Part shown: one piece after another, positions 1-11,244 of the stretch
Numbering within the stretch: the first letter of the stretch is position 1
Layout of the letters: each line of letters begins with the position of its first letter
NCBI RefSeq assembly: GCF_000218685.1
Contig: NW_006763308.1
Span: 1-64,000 of the forward strand
Length of the DNA stretch: 64,000 nucleotides
Source: Serpula lacrymans var. lacrymans S7.9
Taxonomy: Eukaryota > Basidiomycota > Agaricomycetes > Boletales > Serpulaceae
Direction: 5' to 3'
Notes under the pieces: generated by a model
What the model saw: the letters and a program-made list of their open reading frames with translations, nothing else
What the model was told of the DNA's origin: nothing
Databases searched by the model: none
Made by a program: the position numbers and the translations under genes

Positions 1-1213
1 TTGCAGACTCAGGCACATAGATTTTGCTTTTAAAATAGAAGAGCCCGTCTTCCCATAGATAGTTTTCATTGCCATCAAGGCGTGTCTTCTCTTCTGAGGA
101 GATGTCTTTCCTGAAGACTTCCAGAAGATCGGAATCCTGCCCAATTCTAACATTGGCAACCCTTGATTTGTCTATCAAGGTAACACCTTTGTTATCATCT
201 TCTATGCCGTTGGCATGATCCTCTCTCCTGGATAAAGTGTCTGCTTTCCCCATAGAGCTTCCAGGCTTATGAATTAGTTTATAATTAAACCTTGACAAGT
301 ACACCATGTAGCGGGTTTGTCTTTGGTTTAGGTCTTGGGCCGTCATAAAGTACTCCAGATTCTTATGATCGGTCCAAATTTCAAATTGATGCCTAGCACC
401 TTCTAAGTAGTGCTGCCAGTGCTCTAAGGCTCTAATAATGGCTAGCATCTCTTTGTTGTAAATTTGATAGTTGCGCTCTGTAGGCAACAAACTATGCAAT
501 AAATAGGCACAAGGCCTCCAAAGATCGTCAGGGCATTTAATTGACAGAACAGCCCCAGTAGCAAAATCAGAAGAGTCGGTTTCTAGCCGGAACTCTTTGT
601 CTAATTCTGGAAATGCTAGTATGGGCGCTGTTGTAAATGCCTGTTTAAGCTTATCAAAAGCTTCTTGTTCCTTGTGCCCCAATGCCAAACAATGTCCTTT
701 TTAGTGAGATCGTTCAACGGTCTTGTGATTTTTGCGAAATTTTCAATGAATCTTCAGTAGAAATTGCCTAAGCCAAGGAAGGCCCTAACTCCTTTGACGC
801 GAGTAGGTTCTGGCCAATCCAAGATAGCTTGAACTTTCTCAGGATTCATCCTGATTCCATTCTGGCCTATAATCATACCGAGGAAGTCTACTTCCTTCAC
901 TTTAAAATTACATTTTTCGGGTTTGATGAATAGGTCCCGTTCCTGTAAGCGTCGAAGGACTTCTTGCACGATCCTGTCATGCTCAGCCTCATCGTCCTAC
1001 TTCTTAAATATTAATAAATTGTTAATGTAGATGACGACACAGTTTTCCATATCCGCAAAGATCTCATTCATCATACTCTGGAAGGTCGCCGGTGAATTGG
1101 TCAACCCAAAGAACATAACAAGGGGTTCAAAGGATTTTTGGTGGCACGTGAACGCGGCCTTCCAAGCATCTTCTTCTTTGATTCATATGTTATTGTACCC
1201 CCATCTGAGATCC
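1..1213 (-). repeat. left arm of a large inverted repeat
   Basis: Bases 1-1083 pair with 5689-4607 at a constant coordinate sum of 5690 (for example 754-969 with 4936-4721), without mismatches in the parts I compared. Beyond a 25/22-nt patch at 1111-1135 the sum becomes 5693 and pairing continues to about 1213. The arm runs off the left edge, so its true length is unknown. Confidence 0.93.
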
Positions 1214-1737
1214 ATCTTTGTCAAGGTCTTGGCACCAGCCAATTTGTCTACTAGCTGACTGATCAAAGGCAGCGGATACACATTTTTAACTGTGTGCTCA
1301 TTCACGTAACAATAGTCCATAATAAAACGCTTCTTACCATCCTTTTTAGGAATGAAGAACACCGGGGACGTCATAGGGCTTTTGGAAGGTCTGATGTAAC
1401 CCTTCCTAAGCTGCTTATCTATGAAGCTAGAAACCTCATCTCTTTCTGGAGCAGAGAGCGGTATCATATGTCCTTTTCTCGATTTGAAAGTGTCCTTCAA
1501 GTCTATAGCATGGCCCCAAGGCTTAGCCTCTGGGAAGTGTTCTGACTTATGTTTAGAAAAGACTTTCCAGAAATCATGGCACTCGGGAGGTACCAGCCTC
1601 TTAATCTCTTCCTTGGGTTTTACCTCATCATTGTCATTGTCGATCTTTTCTAAAGATCTGAGCTCATAAACGTGACCAGCGTTTATCTTTTCAAGACACT
1701 CATTGTGATGGACGTGATTCAGTTTACCCAAGCTCAT
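1..1737 (-). pseudogene. pol: reverse transcriptase and RNase H of gypsy family 1 (partial, inactivated)
   Basis: The frame 1737-1183 carries the RT fingers and palm start (SPVFFIPKKDGKKRFIMDY, LTKMDLRWGYNNI). A TGA then replaces the usual Arg codon after WGYNNI. Near 1030 the catalytic YIDD box reads YINN, so both metal-binding aspartates are lost. The thumb (754-969) ends LGLGNFY at a TGA where YRRFI is expected. RNase H follows to base 1. All three lesions fit G-to-A or C-to-T transitions. The same lesions occur in the right copy, so they predate the duplication. Confidence 0.88.
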
Positions 1738-2399
1738 TCATTCCTGCAACGTGACAATGTAACAACCCCTATCTGCCAGTCGGTCTCAGGATTGTGTTTA
1801 AATAGCCAGGTCCAGCCCAAGATTAAATTAATCTTCCCTAGTTGGGTAGCTTCGGCAGTGACTCGTTCTCTGTGTCCTTGGTATTTGACAACAAAAGAAC
1901 ATTTGTGTGTGATACAGCCACCTGCGTTAAGCGTACCGTCAATGTTATAAACGGGAATAGATACATCTAATTTTACAAGGGGGAGTCCAATCTGCTCCGC
2001 CCAGACCTGGTCTATGAAGATTCTGTTAGCGCCTGAATCAAGCAGTGCACTTGTTGGGTGTACTATGCCCCGGGCAAGGTTTTCCACACCAACGTCTAAA
2101 CAGATCTCCTTTTGGAATAAATACATGCACATCAACACACGCCTTGGGATTCCGGGAAAGGGTGGCTCCAAAGAAGAAGAAGTATTGAAATAAACATGTT
2201 TTTCTATTTTATTTTTACCAGAATCAATATTACAGTCACAATGCTTCATACAGGTACAGGTTTCAGATAACAAATTTAGAAATTTATTTACAAATAAGGG
2301 AGCCATCCCTTTCTTTCCATTATTGCTCGTGCAACACCCTGGAACAGGGGCCACTTTGTTGTGGTTTACTTCATTGTTTATAGGAGCAAAGGCACCCAA
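1734..2399 (-). pseudogene. aspartic protease region of gypsy family 1 pol
   Basis: A minus-strand frame of 221 codons containing LLDSGANRIFID, the retropepsin active site (D-S-G-A), followed by a typical flap and C-terminal stretch ending INLILGWTWLFKHNPETDW. In family members this enzyme matures the Gag-Pol polyprotein. It lies directly downstream of the zinc knuckle and slightly overlaps the frame of the reverse transcriptase. It is open by itself, but the polyprotein around it is interrupted, so I treat it as part of a dead pol. Confidence 0.8.
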
Positions 2400-2404
2400 G
2401 TGAC

Positions 2405-3465
2405 CTAAGCTCCGAACTCTTTTCCCTGAGCCTTCATCTCATTGATTTGTTGGTCATAGAAGAAGGCCCGTATTTCGTCGTAAGAACAACTGGCCAAAGA
2501 GTTGAGCCGATCGTCCAGTTTTTCGGATTCTGATTGGCGCGCCTGGCGCCCTTGATTATTTTTTTGACCAGTGGCCTGCGCTCCATTTCTACAATCTTGT
2601 GCCATATGCCCCTCCTGCCCACAGTTGAAGCAGGTGAATCTGTGCTTTTGTCCGCCCTGGACCGCGCCAATATCCATTGGAGCACCCCGACCTGGTTGCA
2701 GCCCAAATGGCTGGAACCCGTGAGAGTGATGTTGTTTTTGGTTTGATGACCCAGGGTGCCTCTGGGAAGAGTTGTTTTTGGTGGTGGACCCGCCACCTTG
2801 GTGCATCTTGTAGAGCTCTATGGCCCTACCTATCTTTCAAACCTCCTCCGCTGCTTCGGAGAGGTTCTCACTTCTCATATCCTGCAGGTAAAGCTGTTCT
2901 GCAATGTGGGGGTTCACATTGCGTTCCAGCAGCTCCACTGCATGTTCATTTCCAAGACCCCCTTGGATGGAGAGGGCCAGGAACCGGGTTATGAAATCAT
3001 TCATCCTCATGTTGCCTTGTTTGAAGGAACGGATTTGCTGACGCGCCCAATCACGCTCAGCTTGCAGTTTGAAGTATTTTTCGATCTCTACCTTGAGATT
3101 GTCCCAGGTGGGCCACACTCCCACAGTGTAGCACTCCTGCATTCTAACTTGAGCGTATTGACCCACCACAGGTCCCTTTAGTCGAGATAGCACCGCAGTG
3201 GCTACCTCAAAATTGTCGGCAAATGCATCCCAATTTGCCTTGACCTAAATTTGCAGTTTGATCCACTATTCGGCAAATTGTGCTCTGTCTCCTTCGAAGC
3301 GCCAGGGTCAGCCACGACTTCGACTTTCTTGTTGAACTTTTTCTCAACCGAGGGGGTTGCCACAGGGGGATTTGCCTGCTGCTCAGCGAGTTGCGTGGTC
3401 AACGCCAGGATCTGTGCATGCATATTGTGCAACAGAGCATTGACGTCAGGGGTTTGCAACGACAT
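2405..3465 (-). pseudogene. gag: gag, gypsy family 1 (broken)
   Basis: The structural protein that packages retrotransposon RNA. Three blocks are visible: an N-terminal part starting at 3465 (MSLQTPDVN), a central capsid-like block (3193-2837, with WPTWDNLKVEIEKYF and NDFITRFLALS) and a C-terminal block (2806-2405) with a classical CCHC zinc knuckle, CFNCGQEGHMAQDC. Stops near 3243 and 2830 separate the blocks, so no full-length Gag can be made. The knuckle and the position between LTR and protease make the assignment firm. Confidence 0.85.
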
Positions 3466-3985
3466 GTCGACTTGTTCTCTTGGTAAAGTAAAAAAAATGT
3501 AACAGGGGGTCCCCGCTTGCTATCTGCGGATCTACCTCTTCCCTGCTGAGTATTGGATCTCAATCTCCGACTACCCACACTATAGTATTTGAAAATGTAT
3601 ATAAAAGGTATTTGTACAAAACCCTGGTCCAAACAGTTGTCAGGGGGTGGTCCGCTTGTTAAGCTGTCAACCCTTCTCCAGACTGGCGGAGGCAAGTGCC
3701 CGGCCTGGTCAGAGGTATTTGAAGAAGAAGTTTTGTATTCTAAATTCTAATCAATAGTGGTTCCACACCAACTGCTGAGCTATAGTACTCCCCTTAATGC
3801 TGGGGGCCGCGTATCACAGGTATTGGTTCTTCTCCCAAAGCACTACAAGGCTGTCGCTAGGAGTGCACCTATCTGCTATGCGGGATATTCCCAGCCAATA
3901 ACCAAATCTCCTTCACCCTGGAGTCCGGGTGCCCAGTGGGACTTTTTGCACAATGTGCAAGAGAGTATAGAGGAGCAAGTCCTAA

Positions 3986-4403
3986 TGTAACAACCAAGAG
4001 TTATTTACTCTGGCACACACAAGAACACACTATAAAGGTAGTGATGAGGGAGTGGTTACCCCTTAAGCTGCAGAGAGTTTGTTGGTATGCAACAGGAGGA
4101 CTTGCTGAGGGGTCTCCTGCATCTATTGGGGTATATGTACTACTACAGGGTTGTTTGTACATGTGCACTATACAGTTGATAGAGACAGTGGCTGATGATG
4201 TCATGGGGCCTAGCCCGCATGGCCAGCTCCACTGTGTGAGAGAGTTGTGTCTAAAATAAGAAGAAAGGCAACGCGGCGCGAGAAAGAGGAGTTTGAACAA
4301 AAGGGGAAGTGCCGCGTGGTACCATGTGTGAAAGCTTTAAAGTACAAGGTTAAAGCGGAGAATGAAAATAAAGGAAAGGTCCAAATATTGTGTTATTGTA
4401 ACA
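3986..4403 (-). repeat. 5' LTR of gypsy family 1 (left copy)
   Basis: A 418-bp LTR. On the plus strand it begins TGTAACAACCAAGAG and ends GTGTTATTGTAACA, so the element-sense LTR starts TGTTACAATAACAC and ends TTGGTTGTTACA. The same LTR recurs at 7082, 13510, 24269, 31622, 51974 and 58858. Full copies hold a TATA-like stretch (GTATATATACC) about 60-65% of the way through, a likely core promoter. No matching 5-bp flanks are expected here because one side is the internal part of the element. Confidence 0.92.
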
Positions 4404-4479
4404 ATATATACTACAATACATGAGGTCCTATACAGTTGTAAATAAAGTTTAAAGTCTGATGTCTAGCATATGTCCAGAT

Positions 4480-5689
4480 GGATCTCAGATGGGGGTACAA
4501 TAACATATGAATCAAAGAAGAAGATGCTTGGAAGGCCGCGTTCACGTGCCACCAAAACTAGAAGAGGACTTGTTGAGTCTTTGGGTTGACCAATTCACCG
4601 GCGACCTTCCAGAGTATGATGAATGAGATCTTTGCGGATATGGAAAACTGTGTCGTCATCTACATTAACAATTTATTAATATTTAAGAAGTAGGACGATG
4701 AGGCTGAGCATGACAGGATCGTGCAAGAAGTCCTTCGACGCTTACAGGAACGGGACCTATTCATCAAACCCGAAAAATGTAATTTTAAAGTGAAGGAAGT
4801 AGACTTCCTCGGTATGATTATAGGCCAGAATGGAATCAGGATGAATCCTGAGAAAGTTCAAGCTATCTTGGATTGGCCAGAACCTACTCGCGTCAAAGGA
4901 GTTAGGGCCTTCCTTGGCTTAGGCAATTTCTACTGAAGATTCATTGAAAATTTCGCAAAAATCACAAGACCGTTGAACGATCTCACTAAAAAGGACATTG
5001 TTTGGCATTGGGGCACAAGGAACAAGAAGCTTTTGATAAGCTTAAACAGGCATTTACAACAGCGCCCATACTAGCATTTCCAGAATTAGACAAAGAGTTC
5101 CGGCTAGAAACCGACTCTTCTGATTTTGCTACTGGGGCTGTTCTGTCAATTAAATGCCCTGACGATCTTTGGAGGCCTTGTGCCTATTTATTGCATAGTT
5201 TGTTGCCTACAGAGCGCAACTATCAAATTTACAACAAAGAGATGCTAGCCATTATTAGAGCCTTAGAGCACTGGCAGCACTACTTAGAAGGTGCTAGGCA
5301 TCAATTTGAAATTTGGACCGATCATAAGAATCTGGAGTACTTTATGACGGCCCAAGACCTAAACCAAAGACAAACCCGCTACATGGTGTACTTGTCAAGG
5401 TTTAATTATAAACTAATTCATAAGCCTGGAAGCTCTATGGGGAAAGCAGACACTTTATCCAGGAGAGAGGATCATGCCAACGGCATAGAAGATGATAACA
5501 AAGGTGTTACCTTGATAGACAAATCAAGGGTTGCCAATGTTAGAATTGGGCAGGATTCCGATCTTCTGGAAGTCTTCAGGAAAGACATCTCCTCAGAAGA
5601 GAAGACACGCCTTGATGGCAATGAAAACTATCTATGGGAAGACGGGCTCTTCTATTTTAAAAGCAAAATCTATGTGCCTGAGTCTGCAA
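4480..5689 (+). repeat. right arm of the large inverted repeat
   Basis: Reverse complement of 1-1213. It starts inside the RT gene at AGATGGATCTCAGATGG and continues through RNase H. The only clear difference is a 22-nt block at 4558-4579 that replaces 25 nt of the left arm. The spacer between the arms (about 1214-4479) holds the 5' half of the left element plus 76 bp of unrelated sequence (4404-4479). Confidence 0.93.
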
Positions 5690-5928
5690 GGATCAAGGCA
5701 CTAGATAGACACCATGACACTCCAGTGGCTGGGCACCCTGGGTGGCAACGAACGATGGAGTTGATCTCCAGAAACTACATGTGGCCTGGCATAGTCAAAG
5801 ACGTACAGGAATACGTAAAATCCTGTCTGAGATGTGCCATGGCTAATAATTCTCATCAACCGCCAGCCAGTAACTTATGCCAAATCCAATACCAGCTGGC
5901 CCCTGGCAGGATATATTGGTTGATTTGA
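4480..5928 (+). pseudogene. pol: RT thumb, RNase H and integrase zinc-binding region (family 1, right copy)
   Basis: After the dead RT part (YINN near 4665, stop after NFY at 4937), the frame 5002-5928 encodes RNase H (FRLETDSSDFATGAVLS, the active-site D in TDSSDFATGA; YQIYNKEMLAIIRALEHWQ; WTDHKNLEYF). It ends with the integrase HHCC zinc domain (HDTPVAGHPGW, then SCLRC). The reading frame is lost near 5880, where the integrase core continues in another frame (5877 onward). This probably is a single indel. Confidence 0.87.
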
Positions 5929-7148
5929 TGACGGATCTGCCCGAGTCAAATGGGTATGATTCAGTAATGGTGGTAGTTGATCGCTTCTCCAAAGAAGTAG
6001 TATTCATACCTACCAATAAAACCATTACTGCCACCGGTACAGCAGATTTATTTAAAAATTTTGTATGGTCTATCCATGGGTTACCAGAAACGGTTATCTC
6101 CGATAGAGGACCACAATTTGCTAGCAAATTTACGAAAGAATTATGCAAGATGCTGGGCATTAAACCTAAATTATCAACGGTGTTCCATCCGCAGACTGAT
6201 GGACAAACGGAGAGACTCAACCAGGAGTTGAAACAATATCTCCGGATAATTATTAATGACAGACAGACGGATTGGGCCAAGTGGCTAAATATAGTCCAGT
6301 TCTTTTATAATATCAAACAGTCATTGGCTACAGGAAAATCACCATTTGAGGTTACTAGATTGTACCTCCCCAGAATGGGTGTAGAACCTGGCAAAAGCAA
6401 GAACGAGGCTGCTGGGAACATGGCAAAGGACATGAAGTCTGTCTTAGACAAAACGCGCAAAGCACTATTCAAAACTGCAGAGCAGATGAAAGACAGGGCA
6501 GAGCGTAAACACTCTAAGGCCCCTGATTACAAGGTTGGCGACTTGGTCTGGTTAGATACCGACCACTTAAAATTAAAAGATCAGCAGTCTAGAAAACTGA
6601 CCAAAAAGTGGATTGGTCCTTACCGGATTAAGGAAGTCAAACCCAATGCAGTGGAGCTGGAACTCCCAAAACGAATGAGGGTAGTACCCATGGTCAATAT
6701 TAGCCGTGTAAAACCCTACAAAGGGCCACTGCCAGGACAGCGTATAGAACGGCCCGGACCGGTTGTAGTCACCCAGGAAGGTGAAGAAGAGTTCAAAGTT
6801 GAACGAGTGGTGGATGCACGCTTGAAGCGTGGAAAATTAGAATTCCTAGTCCTATGGAGGGGCTATGGAGACGAGGACAGAACATGGGAGCCAGAAGCCC
6901 ATCTGGATCACTCCCGTGACGCTGTTTGCAAATTTTATTCTAAGAATCCCTCAGCTCCTAGGAAGCTTAGAGGCATAGATTCAAAATTTTTTAATTCTCT
7001 TTTTCAAACTATGCCCAAAAATTTAACCACTACCTCCGGTATTTGGTCTCGCCTGGAAGTCGAGCCTTGGAAGGGGGGTAGTGTTACAATAACACAATTT
7101 TTGGACCTTTCCTTTATTTTCATTCTCTGCTTTAACCTTGTACTTTAA
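5877..7148 (+). pseudogene. pol: integrase core and chromodomain (family 1, right copy)
   Basis: A 423-codon frame with the DDE integrase core: first Asp in ILVDLMTDLPESNGYDS, second in [11 protein letters not shown], Glu in [23 protein letters not shown]-type C-terminal domain follows (KKWIGPYRIKEV), then a chromodomain (FKVERVVDARLKRGKLEFLVLWRGYGDEDRTWEP). Chromodomains of this type guide integration to marked chromatin in chromovirus-clade elements. The frame itself is open and runs into the LTR, but it is cut off from a start by the frameshift upstream. Confidence 0.9.
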
Positions 7149-7427
7149 AGCTTTCACACATGGTGCCACGTGGCACTTCACCTTTTGTCCAAACTCCTCT
7201 TTCTCACGCCACATTGCCTTTCTTCTTATTTTAGACACAACTCTCTCACACAGTGGAGCTGGCCATGCGGGCTAGGCCCCATGACATCATCAGCCACTGT
7301 CTCTATCAACTGTATAGTGCACATGTACAAACAACCTGTAGTAGTATATATACCCCAATAGATCAAGGAGACTCCTTAGCGAGTCCTCCTGTTGCATACC
7401 AACAAACTCTCTGCAGCTTAAGGGGTA
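7082..7427 (+). repeat. 3' LTR of gypsy family 1, truncated
   Basis: Starts TGTTACAATAACACAATTTTTGG and matches the complete LTR at 51974-52390 until CTGCAGCTTAAGGGG. The last 70-80 bp of the LTR, including TTGGTTGTTACA, are missing and unrelated sequence follows. Confidence 0.9.
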
Positions 7428-7944
7428 TATACTGGAGCAATATATGGGTAAAGAGGCACCGGAGCAAAACCTCAAAGGCTACAACTCAAGGAATAAATGG
7501 TCAAGGGAGGGAACTTGTCATACTAATGTTGGTAGACACTAGAAGAGGACTTGCTGAGTCTTTACCTATACGATGGTGTCTTGTACATTATCATAAGGAC
7601 ATTTAGTTTTGATTTTTTTCAACACATATCTTTTAACAGGGACCAATGCAATCTCCAATATATAAAGGATCAAAGCATTGAATCAGATGATGAGGTTAAA
7701 TTTACAGTTTTAGAGGACTCTATAATTGCTTGATGTTGTATTTAATATCATAGAGAAATAATAGTTTCAGTGCTTTGAAATCAAATTGTGATAGTAATAA
7801 ATGTATTTGACTATGATAATCATTAAGAAAATGCATTGCAACGAAAACAACACTTGTAACAGCGGTAGATGTATTTGGCTATGGTAGTGGTCATAAATAT
7901 GTATTTTTCTGAAAGTGTGGTGAAACTGTTATATCTACATTGAG
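7428..7944. other. non-coding stretch after the truncated LTR
   Basis: No supported gene. It contains, at 7539-7560, a 22-mer (CTAGAAGAGGACTTGCTGAGTC) that differs by one base from the patch at 4558-4579 in the RT of the right gypsy copy. The remainder is AT-rich and unremarkable. Confidence 0.5.
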
Positions 7945-8160
7945 CTATACAAGACAATATAGCCAGCCTTGTCTTGTATAGTTGACAAAATAAACACCTG
8001 TTTGGATAGGGGATCTATGAGTTATCATAGCTGATAATGCTGAAGCCCAGCTATATAGAGCTATATAATAGGGACTTGTCGACACAACTATACCAGCTAT
8101 ACCAGCTATAAGAGCCTATATAGTGCTATATGGGCTATAATACTATAATAGCTATCTGGG
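7945..8160. repeat. palindromic, TATAGCT-rich block, possible MITE
   Basis: A perfect 13-bp inverted repeat with an 11-nt loop (CTATACAAGACAA at 7945-7957, complement at 7969-7981) is followed by many short units such as AGCTATATAG, CTATACCAG and GGGCTATAATA up to 8160. I found no clear terminal inverted repeats or target duplication, so the MITE label is tentative. Confidence 0.4.
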
Positions 8161-9268
8161 GTTTTCCTGATGAGTCATAATAATGGCCCGAATGACAAGC
8201 TTGAACAGAGTATATCTGAGAAATATCTACCCACTGCAAAAGATATTGGCATCATCATGATCCCTTCTGTTATAATAAAAATTCACAAAAGAATAGTTTT
8301 ATAGTACCTCCTGGGCATTCTCACTGAGGAGAGACAGGTGAAAATATATTTACATGGTTAAGCAAAATACTTATATGGAGATAATATATGTAGCAAAGCA
8401 TGTGTGATAGTCTACAGCATCTGAAACCAAATATGGAAAGCAAACACCCCAAAAGGCCCTCAAAGAGCTGGCATAAATCTTCAGAATATTACAAGAATCC
8501 CAGGGACTATCAGTTATTCCCTTGCGGGTTGATAGACTTATTCCCGGCGTGGTTCCAACTCAGTCATGAAGTTTGTGTTATTGAGTTATAATCTATACAT
8601 TACAAGTAATTAAATTTTCACCACAGAATACTGGAGAGGTTTCACACATAAATCTACACCCTCGGGTGTGGGTGAACTGTGTTGCAATTTTTGTCTTTGT
8701 TAGAGTTTGGCCACCCCAGGACCACCTCAAGAAACTTTGCGGCATTGACATTACCTAGATACCTGTCAACCTTGAGGTTGAAAGCATCTATGCAAGAGAG
8801 CAGATATTGACGCCTTTCCTCTAACTCCAGTTTTTCTGTGATTATGCCTTTTTTGTTGATTTGTTTTGCATACATTTGCAGCTGTATCCCGTTAGGTAGA
8901 GTTAATCAGAATTCAAAAGTATGTGTGCCCGGGATCCTAAGGGCCCAGTGACTTACTGAAGATCTTCCAACTTCAGACCCACTGATAACCAATCAGCAGT
9001 TCCTTAGACCACTCCATGTCTTGTTTCTTGTTGCAATAAATACAGCTGGATTTCTGCTTTGCTGGATAATTTTGCTATAAAGACTTTGTATATATCCATG
9101 GTGTCTTTTTTATGCAGCCAGTTTCACTGTGCCTTTTTTTCCTGGGCAATACAGGCCTCTGAGTTTTTAGAGTCTGTGTTACAATAGGCACCCTAGTACC
9201 TACTTTACGCTTTACTTTTACTGTACTTTACTTTTCAGTGCCCCAAGATTATATCTTGTTGGTGTTGT
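8161..9268. other. non-coding stretch
   Basis: Nothing convincing. A minus-strand frame at 8654-8875 (RRQYLLSCIDAFNLKVDRYLG) has a helical look but no recognisable family, start context or splice partners. I leave it unassigned. Confidence 0.4.
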
Positions 9269-10499
9269 CACAGTATAGCTGTGCAAAAAGAATAAGAAAG
9301 GACATGAAGGAATATGTGCTGATGAATCCTATGCAGGTAGTACATGATACAATTGTTAAAATAAGGAAAAGAAGAGAATAGAACAATGAATGCTGCATAT
9401 ATAGTGTTACAGGTTTGTACAGCCATAAGATAAAGTCCAATAGCAAAAAGAGAGCACACAAATCATGATGTCATAGAAATATGCAGTAAAAAAGCAAGAT
9501 AAAAATAATATCAGTATCAACACAGTTCCCTTGTTATCAGTCAGGCATTATAAAAAAATGTGTCCATAAAAATGATTCAAAATCAAAAATAATTGCACTT
9601 CAAATGAATGTTTTGCTCAGAAAAAGGAACTGGGGCCACTGGTCCACCACCTGGTCCAAATCCAACAGTTCCATGGCCTTACCAATGGTCTGGTTGTAAT
9701 AGACCACCTGGTCAAAGGAGGGAGGGAGGGGAGTAGTTCTAATCTAACAGGTGTGTCCCAGGCAGCATGTGGTAACTGTAGCTGTAGCGAAGACAATAGA
9801 CAAAGGATAAGTGTACCCAAGCAAATGGGACAGCAATGTACAGTATATGGGTAACACAAGAGGATAGACCTTTTCCAGCTCCAAAACTACTCAGCCACAT
9901 TCCAGCCAGGCAAGATGAGCGACCAATGATTTAATAGTGTATAATGGCAGATTGACACCATGAAGATGGACCAGCTGCCTGATGGGAACCGGCCACTGGG
10001 GCTTCACAGATATCAGCAGTGGCACGTGGTAGTTGATGATTTGGCAATGGAAGTGGATGGAAAGAGGTGACATCAGATGTGGAGGAGGTGCAAGGAGGTC
10101 AAGTAAAAGGAGTGTAGAAGTGACAAAAAAGTAGACTATTGTAGGGATTCAAAAATGACCGTCTGGTGAGAAGAGAAACAAAGGAAGAGGGCTCATGGTG
10201 GGGCTAAGGAAGGGAAGGGAAGTAAGGGAAACAATGAAAGCGAGGGTGCAATGTGTAGCCAGTGGCAACGCAAAATATTGCCAAAATGCCAAAATGCAGA
10301 AAGTACCAAATGTAAAGCAAAGGTAGGTGCAACTTGATTGCCTAATAGAGGTGGGTGCTGATCAGCCACAAGTACACAAAAAGGCAATATTAATTACTAT
10401 TCCATGTGGCACTGTGCCTGTGTGGCGCAAAGGCAAGTCTTTTGAATATTTGCTTCATTTTTGACACCTGTCCATGCTACCAATCAACTTTGGTGCATG
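9269..10499 (-). repeat. unclassified 1.2 kb dispersed repeat, copy 1
   Basis: Aligns along its whole length with 57115-58356. Both begin CACAGTATAGCTGTGCAAAAAGAA and end ACCAATCAACTTTGGTGCATG. In copy 2 the minus strand holds an open frame of 242 codons. Here the same protein is recognisable but broken by frameshifts into pieces (for example 10193-10387, 9891-10073, 9617-9859). No LTRs or target duplication were found. Confidence 0.75.
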
Positions 10500-11244
10500 A
10501 CACCAGATTTGGAAGTTATGAGATATTTGCACATCAAATGCCAAATAGAAAATGGTGCCTAAACAGGTGAGAGACAGGAAGAGGTCTTCAATGAGCAGAC
10601 TCTGATTCAGCTGAGTGGTCTAAGACAGGCACTCTGTGTAGAAATTATATTATGTAAGCAAACTTTGGAGCTTCGCCCAAAGATTTATTCTGTGATTATA
10701 ACCGGCTTTTTGTGGCTATCACTAATTTTCACATGGTATTTACATCTGTTTGTTATATAAGAAGCTTTGTACCTACATTATTACAGCATTCGTTTGCCCA
10801 AGAATCCTTCTCCTGCACTTGTTCCCGTGCCCTGAGGGTCCAAATACAGTATCTAACACCCTGTGACCTGGGTTGTCTAAGATTGGCATCCTGTAATGTA
10901 CTGACCCAGCCAGGTCGTCTAGGATGGGCACAATAACACTGCCTAATGTGGCCCGGCTGGTACACTCCGCTGGCCCCATCTATACAGTAAGATTATCAGG
11001 TAATAATACCCTGTCTAAGACAGGCAATTATAACTATATGGGCTGGGCTGTCAATATGCAAGTTCAAGGTTTCCTCAATTTGTCCTTGTCCCTATGGAAA
11101 ATTTGGAAGGAGGCACACCACACCACTTCTCCATAAGTATACTACTTTGTATAAACAACTTGTGCCTAGTCTATCCTAGACCACGACTTTTAGTAGCCAT
11201 TTAAGAACGGAGCAGCAGTTCTACTAACAAGAACAAGTAGTGTA
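10500..11244. other. non-coding stretch with four copies of a 14-mer
   Basis: No gene seen. The motif GTCTAAGACAGGCA or a close variant occurs at 10618, 10875 (GTCTAAGATTGGCA), 10917 (GTCTAGGATGGGCA) and 11013. It lies downstream of the transporter stop codon, so the 3' end of that gene's mRNA probably falls in 11100-11244. Confidence 0.4.

Larger units (their letters stand above)
1..4403 (-). mobile_element. Ty3/gypsy family 1 element, left copy, cut by the window edge
   Basis: Reading on the minus strand, an LTR (3986-4403) is followed by gag, protease, reverse transcriptase and RNase H remnants in the standard Ty3/gypsy order. The 3' part (integrase, second LTR) lies beyond base 1. All coding parts carry stops or frameshifts, so this copy is dead. 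From about 1213 down to 1 it is an exact reverse complement of 4480-5689 except for one short patch, which makes it one arm of a large inverted repeat. Confidence 0.9.
4480..7427 (+). mobile_element. Ty3/gypsy family 1 element, right copy, 5'-truncated
   Basis: Plus-strand element that begins abruptly within RT and runs through RNase H, integrase and chromodomain to a polypurine tract (AAGGGGGGTAG, just before 7082) and an incomplete LTR (7082 to about 7427). It has no 5' LTR, gag or protease. It faces the left copy head to head. Confidence 0.9.

Noticed and set aside
9249..9461. Hydrophobic minus-strand frames as a small membrane protein
   Set aside because: They fall in the non-conserved edge of the 1.2 kb repeat, and the equivalent region of copy 2 does not keep the frame.
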